Shown piece by piece: positions 23,358 through 32,750 of a stretch of DNA of 41,163 nucleotides. Source of the stretch: Thermoanaerobaculia bacterium (GTDB lineage Bacteria; Acidobacteriota; Thermoanaerobaculia; Multivoradales; JAGPDF01); NCBI GenBank assembly GCA_017998715.1, contig JAGOCP010000005.1, positions 1 to 41,163 of the forward strand, written 5' to 3'. Made by a program: the position numbers and the translations under genes. The notes under the pieces are model-generated. The model was not told where the DNA came from. It did no database searches and saw only the letters and a list, made by a program, of their open reading frames with translations. Numbering within the stretch: the stretch's first letter is position 1; each line of letters begins with the position of its first letter.

Positions 23358-26210
23358 TCAGGGGACGGTCGAGCTCCAGGCAGAGGTGTTGCCGGCTTCG
23401 AATCCGTCGACCAGGAGGCTGCTGCAGTAGGAGAGGAACTTCAAGAGGAGATCGTCCTGCGAGGCCGCCGGCAGAGCTTCGATGCCGAAGGACATGTAGG
23501 TCGTGAAGAAGCCCGTTCCCCGCTTGGAGATCGCCCCGATGTTGGTATTCGGCGTGTCGCCACGGAAGGCGATCTCCACACCGGTCGCAGCCGCAGGCAC
23601 CAGGATGTCCGAGAAATCCGTGAAGGGATAGGTCAGGGACTGGTTCTGCAGCGTGCCGTAGCGGTTCAAGCCATCGACGATCGTGTAGTCGCCCGTGTCC
23701 GAGGTGCCGGAGGCCAAGCCGAGGTAGTTGGTCATGAACGGCGTGGCGACGTTGTGGCCGGCGCCACCCATATCCCAGAGGTAGTCCTGGCTCGCGATCA
23801 GGAAGCACTTCTGCCCGAGGTCGAGGTAGCTCCCGAGCGCCGTCTCGGCGGGGGTCTGCGGGCCGGCGGAAGGCGTCGTGTTGCCGCCGAAGCGATCGCC
23901 GCTGAACCAGATGACCGCCTGGTAGGGGGTGAGGTCGGCCAGGGTCGGCTCTCCCCCCTCGTCGACCACATCCCAGACGTCGAAGACGGCGAGGCTGTTG
24001 AGGAGTGTCTGATACGTCGCGAAGACGTCCGGGCCGTCGTCGTCGTCATCGACCAGCAGAATGGTCGGGTTGGCGGTGGTGAAGGAGAACGGCGCCGCCG
24101 AAAGCGTCGGACCGCAGGGATTGTCCGCCCGCACGCGCCAGAAGTACTGGGTGAGGATGCCGAGCGCCGGCGTCACGTCCCACTGGCTGGTGGCGACGTC
24201 GGCGGTACGCACGATGTTGGTGAAAGCGGCATCGGTCGCGACGTCCACATGGTAGCCGGTCACCTCCGGTACGTCGTTCCAGTCGAGTGTGGGGCTCCGG
24301 ACCTGATCGATCGAGGCGTCGGCCGGCGCGACGAGCACGGGAGCCGCCGGAGCCGTCGGATAGACGGTCAGGGAGACGGTGCTCGAATGCACGATGGTCG
24401 AAGGCGTCGAGGTGCCGGTGATGGTGATGGTCGACGTGCCGAACGGCAGACCCGTCGTGTTGCCGATCGTCAGGGTAGACGCCCCGGGCGGGATGACGCC
24501 GGTGGGTGCGAAGACGGCGGAGGTCGCGCCGGGGTTACCGGTCGCCGAGAGATTCACCGTCTCGGCGAAGCCCTGGAACTGGAAGACGTCGATCGGATAG
24601 ACGGCGTTCGCCGGCGGACAGATCGACTGGGTGGAAGCAGCGCTCAGCACCAGAAAGTCGACGCCGGCCGGAGTCGATTCGGTGTAGATGTTCGGATCGG
24701 CGCCCGTGCCGGGGTTGCGATCGTCCGACCAGAGGTACTGCGCCGCCCCCGGCCGGTGAAGCTGGGTGTCGTAGTCGCCGTGGTAGCAGTCGGCGAGGTT
24801 CGGATCAAGGACGACCGACGTCGAAACATCCGATAGCCGCGTGCTCGGCTGCCAGGAGACGCCACCGTTATAGGAGACGCGCGAGTAGTAGTCGATCAGC
24901 AGGTTGTTGGCGACGTCGTTCTGGCGGCTGTAGTAGCCGACCGCGACTACGTTTCCTTCGCCGACGGAGAGCGAAGGCTGATACTGGTCAGTGATCGTCG
25001 CGTCGTCGTTGACCTTGATCTCCGGCTGCCAGGTAGCGCCGTTGTCGGTCGAGCGGCGATAGTAGACGTTCGCCGTGTCGCCGACGCCGGTGGCGTCCGG
25101 GTCGTAGGTGTAGACGGCGTGCAGGACGCCAGCGGCGTCGACGGCAATCGTCGGGCTAGGCAAGTGCCGGATGTTGCCCTTTAGCGCTGGTCGATTGCAG
25201 AAAGCCTGCGCGGCAGCCTCGCGCGGGTTGACCTGATTGGACATCGGCTGCGTCACGAGACTCCAAGTGGTGCCGCCGTTCGTGGACCGCGCGACCTGGA
25301 TGTCGATGTTGCCGGTGCCAAAGTCGCCGATCCACGAGACCCAAGCCGCAAAGACATCTCCGTTCGGCGCGACGACTGGCCAAGAGCCCTGAACGATGGT
25401 CGATGTGCTGAGTGCCAGCTGAGGCGCCCAAGTCGCACCGGCATTGCTAGAAGTGGTGGCGTAAATTCGGTCATCGATGCCGAAGTCGGTCCAGGTGACG
25501 TAGAGACGGCCGTAAAAGGGGCTCGCCGGGTTGTTGTCGACCGCCATGATCTCTTTGTCGTCGCCACCGGTCGAAATCTGAGAAACGAACGTGAACGTGT
25601 TGCAGTCGTCGTCCGAGCGGTAGACGCCGAGCCCGCCGCCCTTGAGCGCGGCGTAGTAGAACTTGCCGTCGAGCTTGCGCCAGACGAGGCTCGGGTCGCC
25701 GTCATCGAAATCGGCGGTCGGATTCACCGCCCCCTTGTCCACCCAAGTCGCACCATTGTCGGTCGAGCGTCCGAAACCGGAGAAGCCGACGTTCTGAGTG
25801 ATCCCGTGGAAGGAGTCGTTCCAGGCGGCGCAGAGGGTGCCAGTGACTGGATTGTAGGCAATCGACGTCTCGCTCTCGGTCTTGGCGGTGCCAGAGGTGT
25901 CCTGCGCCGGGCTGCTCACCGGGGCGTCGACCGCCGCGGGAGCGAAGTTGAGCCCTTCCGGTCCGCCCTCTTCACGCACGTTGCCGATGAACTCCGCCTG
26001 CCGGCCGCAGCCGATGGCGAGGTGGCGGAGCAGGCCGTCCATGCGACCTGCAATGCTGGGATCATCGAGGAGAGCGCATTCCGCAGCCGAAGGCTTCGGG
26101 CGGCTGGACTGCACCTTTTCCTGTGCAGCGTCTGCCTGAGCTGGACTGAGAGCCAGCTCGGCGACAACAGCGAGGGCGGCGACGACCGAGATGCGGGACA
26201 TGAGCCTCAT
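23358..26210 (-). CDS. Secreted sialidase-like (Asp-box/BNR) multidomain protein
   Basis: The product has 950 residues. A signal peptide (about 1-28, ending near AQADA) precedes a beta-propeller-like region (about 90-510) with five Asp-box-type motifs (STDNGATW twice, SSNAGATW, STNGGTTW, SYNGGVSW). Then come an Ig-like segment, a fibronectin III-like domain (about 620-710), and a flavodoxin/GATase-like domain starting ILLVDDDDDGPD (about 717). The C-terminus is VDGFEAGNTSAWSS, a conserved tail that may be a secretion or surface-sorting signal. Glycosidase or adhesin activity cannot be told from the sequence; sialidase catalytic residues are not evident. GGAGGAG lies 10 bases before ATG 26210. 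An ECF sigma gene lies 256 bases upstream. Confidence 0.8.
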   Translation of the reverse strand: MRLMSRISVVAALAVVAELALSPAQADAAQEKVQSSRPKPSAAECALLDDPSIAGRMDGLLRHLAIGCGRQAEFIGNVREEGGPEGLNFAPAAVDAPVSSPAQDTSGTAKTESETSIAYNPVTGTLCAAWNDSFHGITQNVGFSGFGRSTDNGATWVDKGAVNPTADFDDGDPSLVWRKLDGKFYYAALKGGGLGVYRSDDDCNTFTFVSQISTGGDDKEIMAVDNNPASPFYGRLYVTWTDFGIDDRIYATTSSNAGATWAPQLALSTSTIVQGSWPVVAPNGDVFAAWVSWIGDFGTGNIDIQVARSTNGGTTWSLVTQPMSNQVNPREAAAQAFCNRPALKGNIRHLPSPTIAVDAAGVLHAVYTYDPDATGVGDTANVYYRRSTDNGATWQPEIKVNDDATITDQYQPSLSVGEGNVVAVGYYSRQNDVANNLLIDYYSRVSYNGGVSWQPSTRLSDVSTSVVLDPNLADCYHGDYDTQLHRPGAAQYLWSDDRNPGTGADPNIYTESTPAGVDFLVLSAASTQSICPPANAVYPIDVFQFQGFAETVNLSATGNPGATSAVFAPTGVIPPGASTLTIGNTTGLPFGTSTITITGTSTPSTIVHSSTVSLTVYPTAPAAPVLVAPADASIDQVRSPTLDWNDVPEVTGYHVDVATDAAFTNIVRTADVATSQWDVTPALGILTQYFWRVRADNPCGPTLSAAPFSFTTANPTILLVDDDDDGPDVFATYQTLLNSLAVFDVWDVVDEGGEPTLADLTPYQAVIWFSGDRFGGNTTPSAGPQTPAETALGSYLDLGQKCFLIASQDYLWDMGGAGHNVATPFMTNYLGLASGTSDTGDYTIVDGLNRYGTLQNQSLTYPFTDFSDILVPAAATGVEIAFRGDTPNTNIGAISKRGTGFFTTYMSFGIEALPAASQDDLLLKFLSYCSSLLVDGFEAGNTSAWSSTVP

Positions 26211-26466
26211 TTGGGTGGTTCTCCTCCGGGAGTGTCAAATCGATCAGGATGGACTGCGGGGACAGGCCGATTCTAGCCGAGTCGCTGATTCGGCGCGCAG
26301 GGGAGGTAGTGCCAGGGAGTGTGCCCGCCCAAGTGGGTAGGGGGTGGATATGAGGAGCGGGAGATTCAGCCGCGCAGGTGAGCGACGGGCTTCGCCGCTT
26401 GAACCCTCTCGGTTTCTGTGCAAGAAGTCGCGAGAAGGATTGCCGATTTCCCAACGCAGGCGCTTT
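26211..26466. other. Intergenic region between sigma factor and Asp-box gene
   Basis: These 256 bases separate two minus-strand genes. No convincing coding frame is seen. A TAGAAT on the minus strand about 61-66 bases before ATG 26210 could be a -10 element, but no matching -35 was found. G+C is slightly lower than in the neighbouring housekeeping regions. Confidence 0.4.
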
Positions 26467-26970
26467 TCAGGCAGTCGTGTTCATTGCGCGGCGTATCGCA
26501 CCGAGAGCTCGCGAACTGGCCTTCTTCGCGCTTATTGGTTTGCAGCCCAGGGCTCCGGCTACCTCTGCTTCCGTCATCCCCAATCCGTAGCGCCACCACA
26601 GCAGTCTTTGCTGGCTCGGTCGCAGCTTCTCGAAGGCGTCGGCCAGGTCGAGTCGGGTGGCATGAACTTGGTCGGGCGGGATTCGCAGTGATGAGGTGTC
26701 GAGTCTCTCGAGATCGACGGTCCCATTCACGTAGCGTTTCCGCTTGCGAACGAAGCGAAGGCACTCGCGTCGAAACACCAGGGGCAGCCAAAGGAAAGGG
26801 TCGTGGATGGAGTGCCGCCTGCGAAGGAAGCGAAGGAGCGTCTCTTGCAGTACATCCTCGGCGTCGAGCGTGTCGATCCTGTATCTGCGCGCGATCAGGC
26901 GGAGCCGCGGGTCGAGCGCTTCGAGGAGCATCGAGAGGGACGTCGATTCGACATCGTCAGCTAGAAGCAT
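26467..26970 (-). CDS. ECF-type RNA polymerase sigma factor
   Basis: This 167-residue protein has the minimal sigma-70 layout. Region 2 (about 15-75) contains DAEDVLQETLLRFLRRR, the core-binding and -10-recognition part. Region 4 (about 115-160) contains EKLRPSQQRLLWWRYGLGMTEAEVAGALGCK, whose helix-turn-helix reads the -35 element. The frame extends 88 codons upstream, but ATG 26970 with GGAG about 10 bases before it and the family length support the short form. No anti-sigma factor is adjacent, so control may be transcriptional or through a distant gene. It lies between the Asp-box gene (downstream, same strand) and the divergent Rhs gene, so these are candidate targets. Confidence 0.85.
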   Translation of the reverse strand: MLLADDVESTSLSMLLEALDPRLRLIARRYRIDTLDAEDVLQETLLRFLRRRHSIHDPFLWLPLVFRRECLRFVRKRKRYVNGTVDLERLDTSSLRIPPDQVHATRLDLADAFEKLRPSQQRLLWWRYGLGMTEAEVAGALGCKPISAKKASSRALGAIRRAMNTTA

Positions 26971-27482
26971 AGGTCTCGCTCTCCAGCATACATACGATCC
27001 AGGGACCCTCTCCGTCAGCAGCGCCGGAGAATTCTTGCCCCGCCTCATCTCCGCCCACTGAGTTTCGGCGCCCTGGCTGCTGACGACCAGCGCCTGCTCT
27101 CGGAATTGGATACTCAGTTTGACTCGCAATTTCCCACCCAGGAGGGCGGGTGGAGCTCCGAGTTCTGAATAGAGGCAGGCTCCGCGGGATCCGAAGTGCC
27201 CTTCCCCCGGACTGCTGGTCCGTTTGCAAGACATCTGGCGCCAGCGTTGAGCGAAGTCCGCTTGCCGCTATCTGCGTCAAGGCGTAGGCAAACAGTTGTC
27301 TACCATCCATCGACTTCTAGGGTCTACCCACTAGATGGCGAAATACAGGGGACTTCCATTCGCTGACTCCACCTCAACATCTTCAGCCAATCGGTCTGTC
27401 TCGAGCTGTGAAGTTCTACCCTGCTCGGGTGCATTCAAGGGAGCCCGAGAGCGGCCCGATTCACGTACATGAGGAGAAGACT
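26971..27482. other. Divergent regulatory region between ECF sigma and Rhs genes
   Basis: These 512 bases carry no gene I can support. Short open frames exist on both strands but lack ribosome sites and recognisable residues. The segment holds the leaders of the sigma gene (minus) and the Rhs gene (plus), and a 20-base dyad at 27284-27303. Base composition is nearer 55-58% G+C by eye than the surrounding chromosome. Confidence 0.45.
27284..27303. repeat. Interrupted palindrome, candidate operator
   Basis: The sequence has the form GTAG-n-CAA-acag-TTG-n-CTAC, seven paired positions on each side around an 8-base symmetrical spacing. It lies about 180 bases upstream of the Rhs start and could bind a dimeric regulator. 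No regulator is identified. Confidence 0.35.
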
Positions 27483-30400
27483 GTGATCAACAGATGGCTT
27501 CGAATCTCGGTGGTAGCACTCTGCATGCTGGCGGTTGGGCAATCGGTCCCGCTGAGTGCTGAGTCGTTCTCTTCCTGCGCTGGCGCGGGAATCGGTTCCG
27601 GTACGGCCGCGGCATGCTGCAGCGTTTTCGCTGCCTGCCATGATCCCGTCGTGATTGGAAATCCGGTCTACACGCTAAACGTCTCGGGCTGCGACTATGT
27701 TGGCGGCCCATGCGGCTACACCGCGACAGTCGCGGTCGAGTTCCCCGGTAACAGCATCAACAATAGCTGCCCTTCTTTCTTTCCCTCCGAAAACGCCACG
27801 ATACCGGGGGACGAATGCCCGACCTCTTGTGTTGGCGCTGGCAACTACGACTTTGTGACAGAAGTCGTCACGGGTTCGTTCCAATGCGGAGTCTCAAGCC
27901 CGGTACCGCTGAACCTGTTCATGTGCAACGCGCCGGGAATTCCCAGCTGTAGCTCTTGCCTCCACACCACCACCGTTTATCTCGACCCGGCGAAACACTT
28001 CTTCTGCCCGCCGACCCCTCCTACATGGGGTTGCGGCGAAGGCGACTCGGCTGCGGCCGGTGCTTGCTGCCTCGGTCCCGGCGGCGGTGCGCCGCCTACT
28101 GGCGGTGGTCCGCCGATCGCCCTCACGGAGGAAGAGGCAGTGGCGACGATCCCCACCTATACGCAGCCAGGGCACTCCTATGCTCCCGAAATGGGCGCTC
28201 CACCCGAGATGAAGCTCAGGTATCTCTATGGAGGTTCTGGCGGCCTTGGCCTCCCAGAGAACGCCGCCTGGGGAAATCGACTCGGACGCTTCTGGTCTCA
28301 CGACTTCGCACAGCGAATCGTGCCCAGTCCTGACGAAACCACGGTCTGGCTGATCACGAAGTCCGCGAGCTTCCGGAAGTTCTCCGATCTGGACGGCAGC
28401 AACGTCTACCAGACGCGGATCCCGGCCGACGACTACCGTGTCCTGGAGTGGCTCGGAGCCGGTGTCGGCTGGAGCCTCCGCGAAGGCGACGGAACCACGA
28501 CTTACTTCAAGTCCGATGGCCTATGGGATCGAACCGAGAATCGCAATCAACAGCCGATTCAGGGAATCTACGATGCCGGCCTCAATCGGCTCACGGAGGT
28601 GGACTTCCCGAGCGGGCTGAAGATTCTCTTCTTCTACGATGTGGCCGGTCGGATTCAGACGCTTAGGGAGGTCGGGGTCGGCGCTGGTGGCACCCCCACT
28701 CGTGACTGGACGTATGTTTGGGATTCGGCGGCTGGCAATGCCTTGCTGCGCATCAACCGCCCGGATTCGACCAGTTGGCGCTTCACTTACGATCATGTCT
28801 TCCCGGCGCATATGGCCACGGCGTCGATCTTCAGTTCAGCCGGCAGCTCGAGCCGGGTGGAAGGCGCATGGGAGTACAACCCGCAGAACAGGCTCTACCG
28901 CGCCTGGAAGGGAAGCTCGGCTTTCGGAAGCGGCATTCAGCGGCTGACATGGACCTATACGAGCGCGACCGAAACTCAGGTGGCTGACGACTATGGCAAT
29001 GTCACGCGCTACTTGTTCAATCGCGACAGCGCAAGTGGAAAGCCAAGGGTCACCCAGACGATCAATGCCGCTGGCTGCCCCACCTGCGGCCTCGGGCCGA
29101 ACTCTTCGATCCAATATGACAATCCGTCGAACCCTGGGCACCCGCTGCTTCCTTGGAAGATCACCGATGCCGGCGGCACGGTCACGGAATTGTCCTACAC
29201 GGATCACGGTCAAGTTGCCTCCCGCACGGAAGCTCTTGGCGACGGGCTGCTCGAGCGTACGACGGAGTACGCCTACGACGTCAACTATCCTGCGTTTCCG
29301 ACGCTGATCGAACGTCCGTCTTCCGTCCCAGGTTGTACAACGAACCGGCAAATTGTGCGCTCGTATAGCGCGCTCAACGGCAACCTGGATTTCGAAACCC
29401 GAGCCGGCTGCCAGATTGTCGCCGGGGTAGCTCAGCTCATCTCGGGGGACACCACGGACTATGACTACGTGGGTACAGCTGCGGGGTCGCCGACGTCGGT
29501 GGACCCGCCTGGATTCACAACGACCGACGTCGCGCAGTTCGATTTCGATGGAGCCCGCGGCGATCAGGTCTTGCTCTCGCGCACCGATCCGCTGATTGGT
29601 CAGACCTTCTTCGGGAACGACGATCTCAATCGAAGAGTAACGGTCACTGACGTCAACGGCACTATGGTCACTACGGCGTACGACAGCATGAACCGAGTCA
29701 CCAGTGTGACGCGTGAAGGGCTGACCAACTCGGATGACGAGACGACCAGCTACTTCTATACCATACTCGGAGACCTCTTCTGCGTGAAGCTTCCCCGGGT
29801 CAACGGTATTGAATACACCTATGACACCGCGGGCCGCCGCACGGCTGTGACGCGCGGAACTGCTGTGGCAAGCCCAAGTTCAACGAGCTGTCTGCAAACG
29901 ACGGGCGTGCGCAGAGAGCGGACAGCCTATGGCTACAACACGTCTGGTCAAGTGACCAGTGAAGAGCAGCAGTTTTGCTCCTCTGGAACCTGTTCGGGCG
30001 GATTCACAACCGAGGCGCGAAAGGAGTACGTCCGGACTTCGCGCTGTCACCTCGATCAGCTCAAGCAGGCGAAGGCTCCTTCTCCGCTCACGTATGCCAC
30101 CACGGAATACGGCTACGACTGTAACGGCAATCTCGAGAAGACCTGGGATGCGAATCACCCTTCTGCAGGCTCTGCGCCCGCGACTGCCTTCTATAAGTAC
30201 GACGCACTCAATCGGATGATCGAGATGCGGCAGCCTTGGGGGCCGACAGCTGCGGCTTGCGATCCCAACGTCGCGAACGATCCCGACTGCTCGATTACCA
30301 GCTACGACTACGACATTCAGGACCACCTGACGAGCGTGGTCGATGCAGAAGGAACCCTGACCAGCTATGTCTACGATGATCGCGACCTATTGACGAGTCA

Positions 30401-32447
30401 GCAGTCCGAGGTCTCTGGCCTGACTCTCAGTGAATACAATCTCCACCACCAGTTGATCAAGGAGACGGACGCGCGCGCGATCGTGACCAACCGAACGGTG
30501 GATGCTGCTGATCGGATCGACTTCGTCGACTTCGTCGACAATGCGCGCGACGTCGATTACGTTTACGGCAGTACGATCGATACCGCCGACTTCACGAAAG
30601 GACGACTCAAACAGATTATCCGCAACCCGACGGGTGGAACGCCGATCGTGTTGGACTTCAAGTACGAACGATTCGGACGAGTGAAGCAGGACGGCGAACT
30701 GGCGCGGACATTCGACAAGAATGGCAACACCTGGACGATCACTTATCCGCAAGGCCTGATAGCGACTTACTCGTATGACTTCGCCGATCGCGACCAGACG
30801 CTGTCGGTCAACCCGGGTACCGGCGCGCAGAACATCATCACGGCGTCGGGGTACAAGGCCAATGGCCCCATTTCCAGCATGACGTTCGGCACTTCACCGG
30901 TGCGCACGGAGACTCGCACTTACGACGCCCGCTACCTGCCGTCAACTGTCGATGTCAACGGTTCCCTCTTCCACTGGGACTTCACGAAGGACGACGTGGG
31001 CAATGTGAGTACGATCACGCAGACGATCCCTGCCGGAGCTCCCGTGCGCTCCTTTGCGTACCAGGACTACCAGTACTTCCTGACCTCGGCTTCTGGCCCA
31101 TGGGGAAACAACCGAATTTACCAATACGACGGAGTAGGAAATCGAACCCGCGAAGGCGTCGGGTTCCTGTACCGCAACTTCGCGTACCAGCAGAACGCTG
31201 CAGCAACGGGCTCGACGGCGCGGCTAACCTCAGTTTGCGAGGAAGCGGGCCCTGGGTGCCCAGTTCTGCGAACCTACTCGACCGATGCGGCCGGATATCT
31301 CGATTCCATGCAGGCCGGAGCCAATGTGGTGGACTTCACCTTCGACGCATCGGGGGCGTTGTCGGAGGTCGAGCGCCCCGGCGCCAAGAACAGCCGGCTT
31401 GTCAGTTCCTACGACGGGCGAGGCTTTCTCAGGAACGCAGCGCAGCCCAATGGTGGCTATGTGAACGCGAGTTACAGCAGTCAGGGACTGCTGTATTCGC
31501 TGGAGCGAATGCCGATCGCCGGTGGTACGCTCGAGCGTAACAACGTGCTCTACTTTGCCGGGCGACCCGTGGCGATCTGGAAGAAGGTCGGATCTGGTAC
31601 TCCTGCGACGACGTATCTCACGACGGACCACCTGGGCGCCCCGGTGTTTGCTTTCAACCAGGCGGGCGCCGCCTACTGGAGCGGTGGCCTCGAGCCGTTC
31701 GGGCGCGACTGGCAGGAGGGCACGGCGAATGACATGCTCACCAAAGGCATCTTCCTTCGCCTCCCCGGCCAATGGGACGACGCCCTCTTCTCCAACGCCA
31801 CCCTCGGCGCCGACATCTACTACAACGTCCACCGCTGGTACGAACCTCAGACTGGGAGATACACGAGCGTCGACCCTCTGATGTCGGGAGAAATGTTGGT
31901 TTCCCGGCCCAGAGCGACGCCGCTATTTGTTTCGGCATTTCAAGGCGCATACGCCAGCGGTTCCAGACGAGGATCAGCATCTCGAGAGTTTGTGTACGGT
32001 CTCTCGAACCCCGTTGCGTTCAAGGACGTGCTCGGTCTCGCGCCTTGCCCGGCCGGTGCGAACCTTTCCTGCAAGGAACCGGGCTCAGGCTGTTGTGTAC
32101 AGGCCTGCATGGCTGATGCACGCGCCGCAATGTGTGAAGCCTTGCAGATCGCTGGCGGGAAGGACGTAGGAGATGCGTTCGATCTCGGTGCAGGCGCGGG
32201 CCTTGCGGTGACTCCCGCCTCGCTGTTGCTCGGGCAGCCGGAGGTTCCGTTTGTAGTGGGTTGTGCCGTAGCTCTGGCTGCCTACGGTATTGACGAAGTC
32301 CTTCAGGTCGATGAGAACATCATCTACGGTGCAGCGAAGGGGTTCTTCTTTCATTGCTACAACAGTTGCATGCCGGTTTGTCCGGCCGGTGGCTGTTCGC
32401 CGGATGCTCTCTTTGGGGTTGTAGCCACACAAGCAGGGAGCTACTAG
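27483..32447 (+). CDS. Secreted Rhs/YD-repeat protein with variable C-terminal tail
   Basis: The product has 1654 residues. The GTG at 27483 is chosen because GAGGAG lies 6 bases upstream and a signal peptide (cleavage near PLSAES) follows. A Cys-rich N-terminal module (about 30-190) precedes dozens of YD-type repeats (YDxxGR, YDYD, YDSMNRV; about 340-1440), which in known Rhs/Tc proteins form a hollow shell. The Rhs core is complete: TDHLGAP near 1382, YEPQTGRYTSVDP near 1453-1465, an unusual 37-residue Ser/Arg-rich insertion, then YGLSNPVAFKDVLGL near 1505-1519. The last 135 or so residues are a Cys-rich (ten Cys), partly hydrophobic tail with no family I recognise, in the position of the polymorphic toxin domain. 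A 91-residue membrane protein abuts the stop. No VgrG or T6SS gene is present. Confidence 0.85.
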   Translation: MINRWLRISVVALCMLAVGQSVPLSAESFSSCAGAGIGSGTAAACCSVFAACHDPVVIGNPVYTLNVSGCDYVGGPCGYTATVAVEFPGNSINNSCPSFFPSENATIPGDECPTSCVGAGNYDFVTEVVTGSFQCGVSSPVPLNLFMCNAPGIPSCSSCLHTTTVYLDPAKHFFCPPTPPTWGCGEGDSAAAGACCLGPGGGAPPTGGGPPIALTEEEAVATIPTYTQPGHSYAPEMGAPPEMKLRYLYGGSGGLGLPENAAWGNRLGRFWSHDFAQRIVPSPDETTVWLITKSASFRKFSDLDGSNVYQTRIPADDYRVLEWLGAGVGWSLREGDGTTTYFKSDGLWDRTENRNQQPIQGIYDAGLNRLTEVDFPSGLKILFFYDVAGRIQTLREVGVGAGGTPTRDWTYVWDSAAGNALLRINRPDSTSWRFTYDHVFPAHMATASIFSSAGSSSRVEGAWEYNPQNRLYRAWKGSSAFGSGIQRLTWTYTSATETQVADDYGNVTRYLFNRDSASGKPRVTQTINAAGCPTCGLGPNSSIQYDNPSNPGHPLLPWKITDAGGTVTELSYTDHGQVASRTEALGDGLLERTTEYAYDVNYPAFPTLIERPSSVPGCTTNRQIVRSYSALNGNLDFETRAGCQIVAGVAQLISGDTTDYDYVGTAAGSPTSVDPPGFTTTDVAQFDFDGARGDQVLLSRTDPLIGQTFFGNDDLNRRVTVTDVNGTMVTTAYDSMNRVTSVTREGLTNSDDETTSYFYTILGDLFCVKLPRVNGIEYTYDTAGRRTAVTRGTAVASPSSTSCLQTTGVRRERTAYGYNTSGQVTSEEQQFCSSGTCSGGFTTEARKEYVRTSRCHLDQLKQAKAPSPLTYATTEYGYDCNGNLEKTWDANHPSAGSAPATAFYKYDALNRMIEMRQPWGPTAAACDPNVANDPDCSITSYDYDIQDHLTSVVDAEGTLTSYVYDDRDLLTSQQSEVSGLTLSEYNLHHQLIKETDARAIVTNRTVDAADRIDFVDFVDNARDVDYVYGSTIDTADFTKGRLKQIIRNPTGGTPIVLDFKYERFGRVKQDGELARTFDKNGNTWTITYPQGLIATYSYDFADRDQTLSVNPGTGAQNIITASGYKANGPISSMTFGTSPVRTETRTYDARYLPSTVDVNGSLFHWDFTKDDVGNVSTITQTIPAGAPVRSFAYQDYQYFLTSASGPWGNNRIYQYDGVGNRTREGVGFLYRNFAYQQNAAATGSTARLTSVCEEAGPGCPVLRTYSTDAAGYLDSMQAGANVVDFTFDASGALSEVERPGAKNSRLVSSYDGRGFLRNAAQPNGGYVNASYSSQGLLYSLERMPIAGGTLERNNVLYFAGRPVAIWKKVGSGTPATTYLTTDHLGAPVFAFNQAGAAYWSGGLEPFGRDWQEGTANDMLTKGIFLRLPGQWDDALFSNATLGADIYYNVHRWYEPQTGRYTSVDPLMSGEMLVSRPRATPLFVSAFQGAYASGSRRGSASREFVYGLSNPVAFKDVLGLAPCPAGANLSCKEPGSGCCVQACMADARAAMCEALQIAGGKDVGDAFDLGAGAGLAVTPASLLLGQPEVPFVVGCAVALAAYGIDEVLQVDENIIYGAAKGFFFHCYNSCMPVCPAGGCSPDALFGVVATQAGSY

Positions 32448-32723
32448 GTGAGAACTCCGGTCAAACGCCGAGTGTTGGTGTATCTCATAGTCGCAGCTGT
32501 CCTGTTGGCTTGGGTCGTCGTCAAGGGGAATATTGAAACCGACAGAGAGGCGCGACTGGCGCGGCTGAGGGAAATGCACAGCCAAGGGAGGGCACCAGAC
32601 TACGAAGCGCTCCTGTTGGGCCCCGGCTACCGATCGGGAGAGCGTCTGGTCGATGCAGCCTTGGTCCTCCTCGCAGTAGTTGGTGCTACCGAGTGGCTTC
32701 TGTACAGATCAAGGGGCGGTTGA
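32448..32723 (+). CDS. Small two-helix membrane protein, candidate Rhs immunity protein
   Basis: The 91-residue product has a basic N-terminus, a membrane helix at about 9-24 (VLVYLIVAAVLLAWVVV), a charged middle (ETDREARLARLREMHSQGR) and a second hydrophobic stretch at about 66-82 ending in Arg. The GTG start follows the Rhs TAG directly with no spacing, so it is translated from the same message. Polymorphic toxin genes are commonly followed by their immunity genes, and membrane-located immunity is known for membrane-acting toxins; that role here is inferred from position only. No homologous family is recognised. Confidence 0.6.
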   Translation: MRTPVKRRVLVYLIVAAVLLAWVVVKGNIETDREARLARLREMHSQGRAPDYEALLLGPGYRSGERLVDAALVLLAVVGATEWLLYRSRGG

Positions 32724-32732
32724 CTGAGGCGA

Positions 32733-32750
32733 CCGCCACGAGAGTGGCGG
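32733..32750 (+). terminator. Hairpin after the Rhs operon, possible terminator
   Basis: CCGCCAC pairs perfectly with GTGGCGG around a GAGA tetraloop, 10 bases after the stop of the small membrane protein. There is no U-tract downstream, so intrinsic termination would be weak. Confidence 0.35.

Noticed and set aside
21613-23808. Single 731-codon minus frame covering the ureohydrolase
   Set aside because: Only its C-terminal part is the ureohydrolase. The upstream part overlaps the SGNH gene and Asp-box gene in another frame and is low-complexity Arg/Gly; the real gene starts at ATG 22443, overlapping the SGNH stop.
26332-27332. Shared 9-mer CTACCCACT upstream of the Asp-box and Rhs genes
   Set aside because: A 9-base match between two windows of a few hundred bases is expected by chance with fair probability, and no matching second element was found at a fixed spacing.
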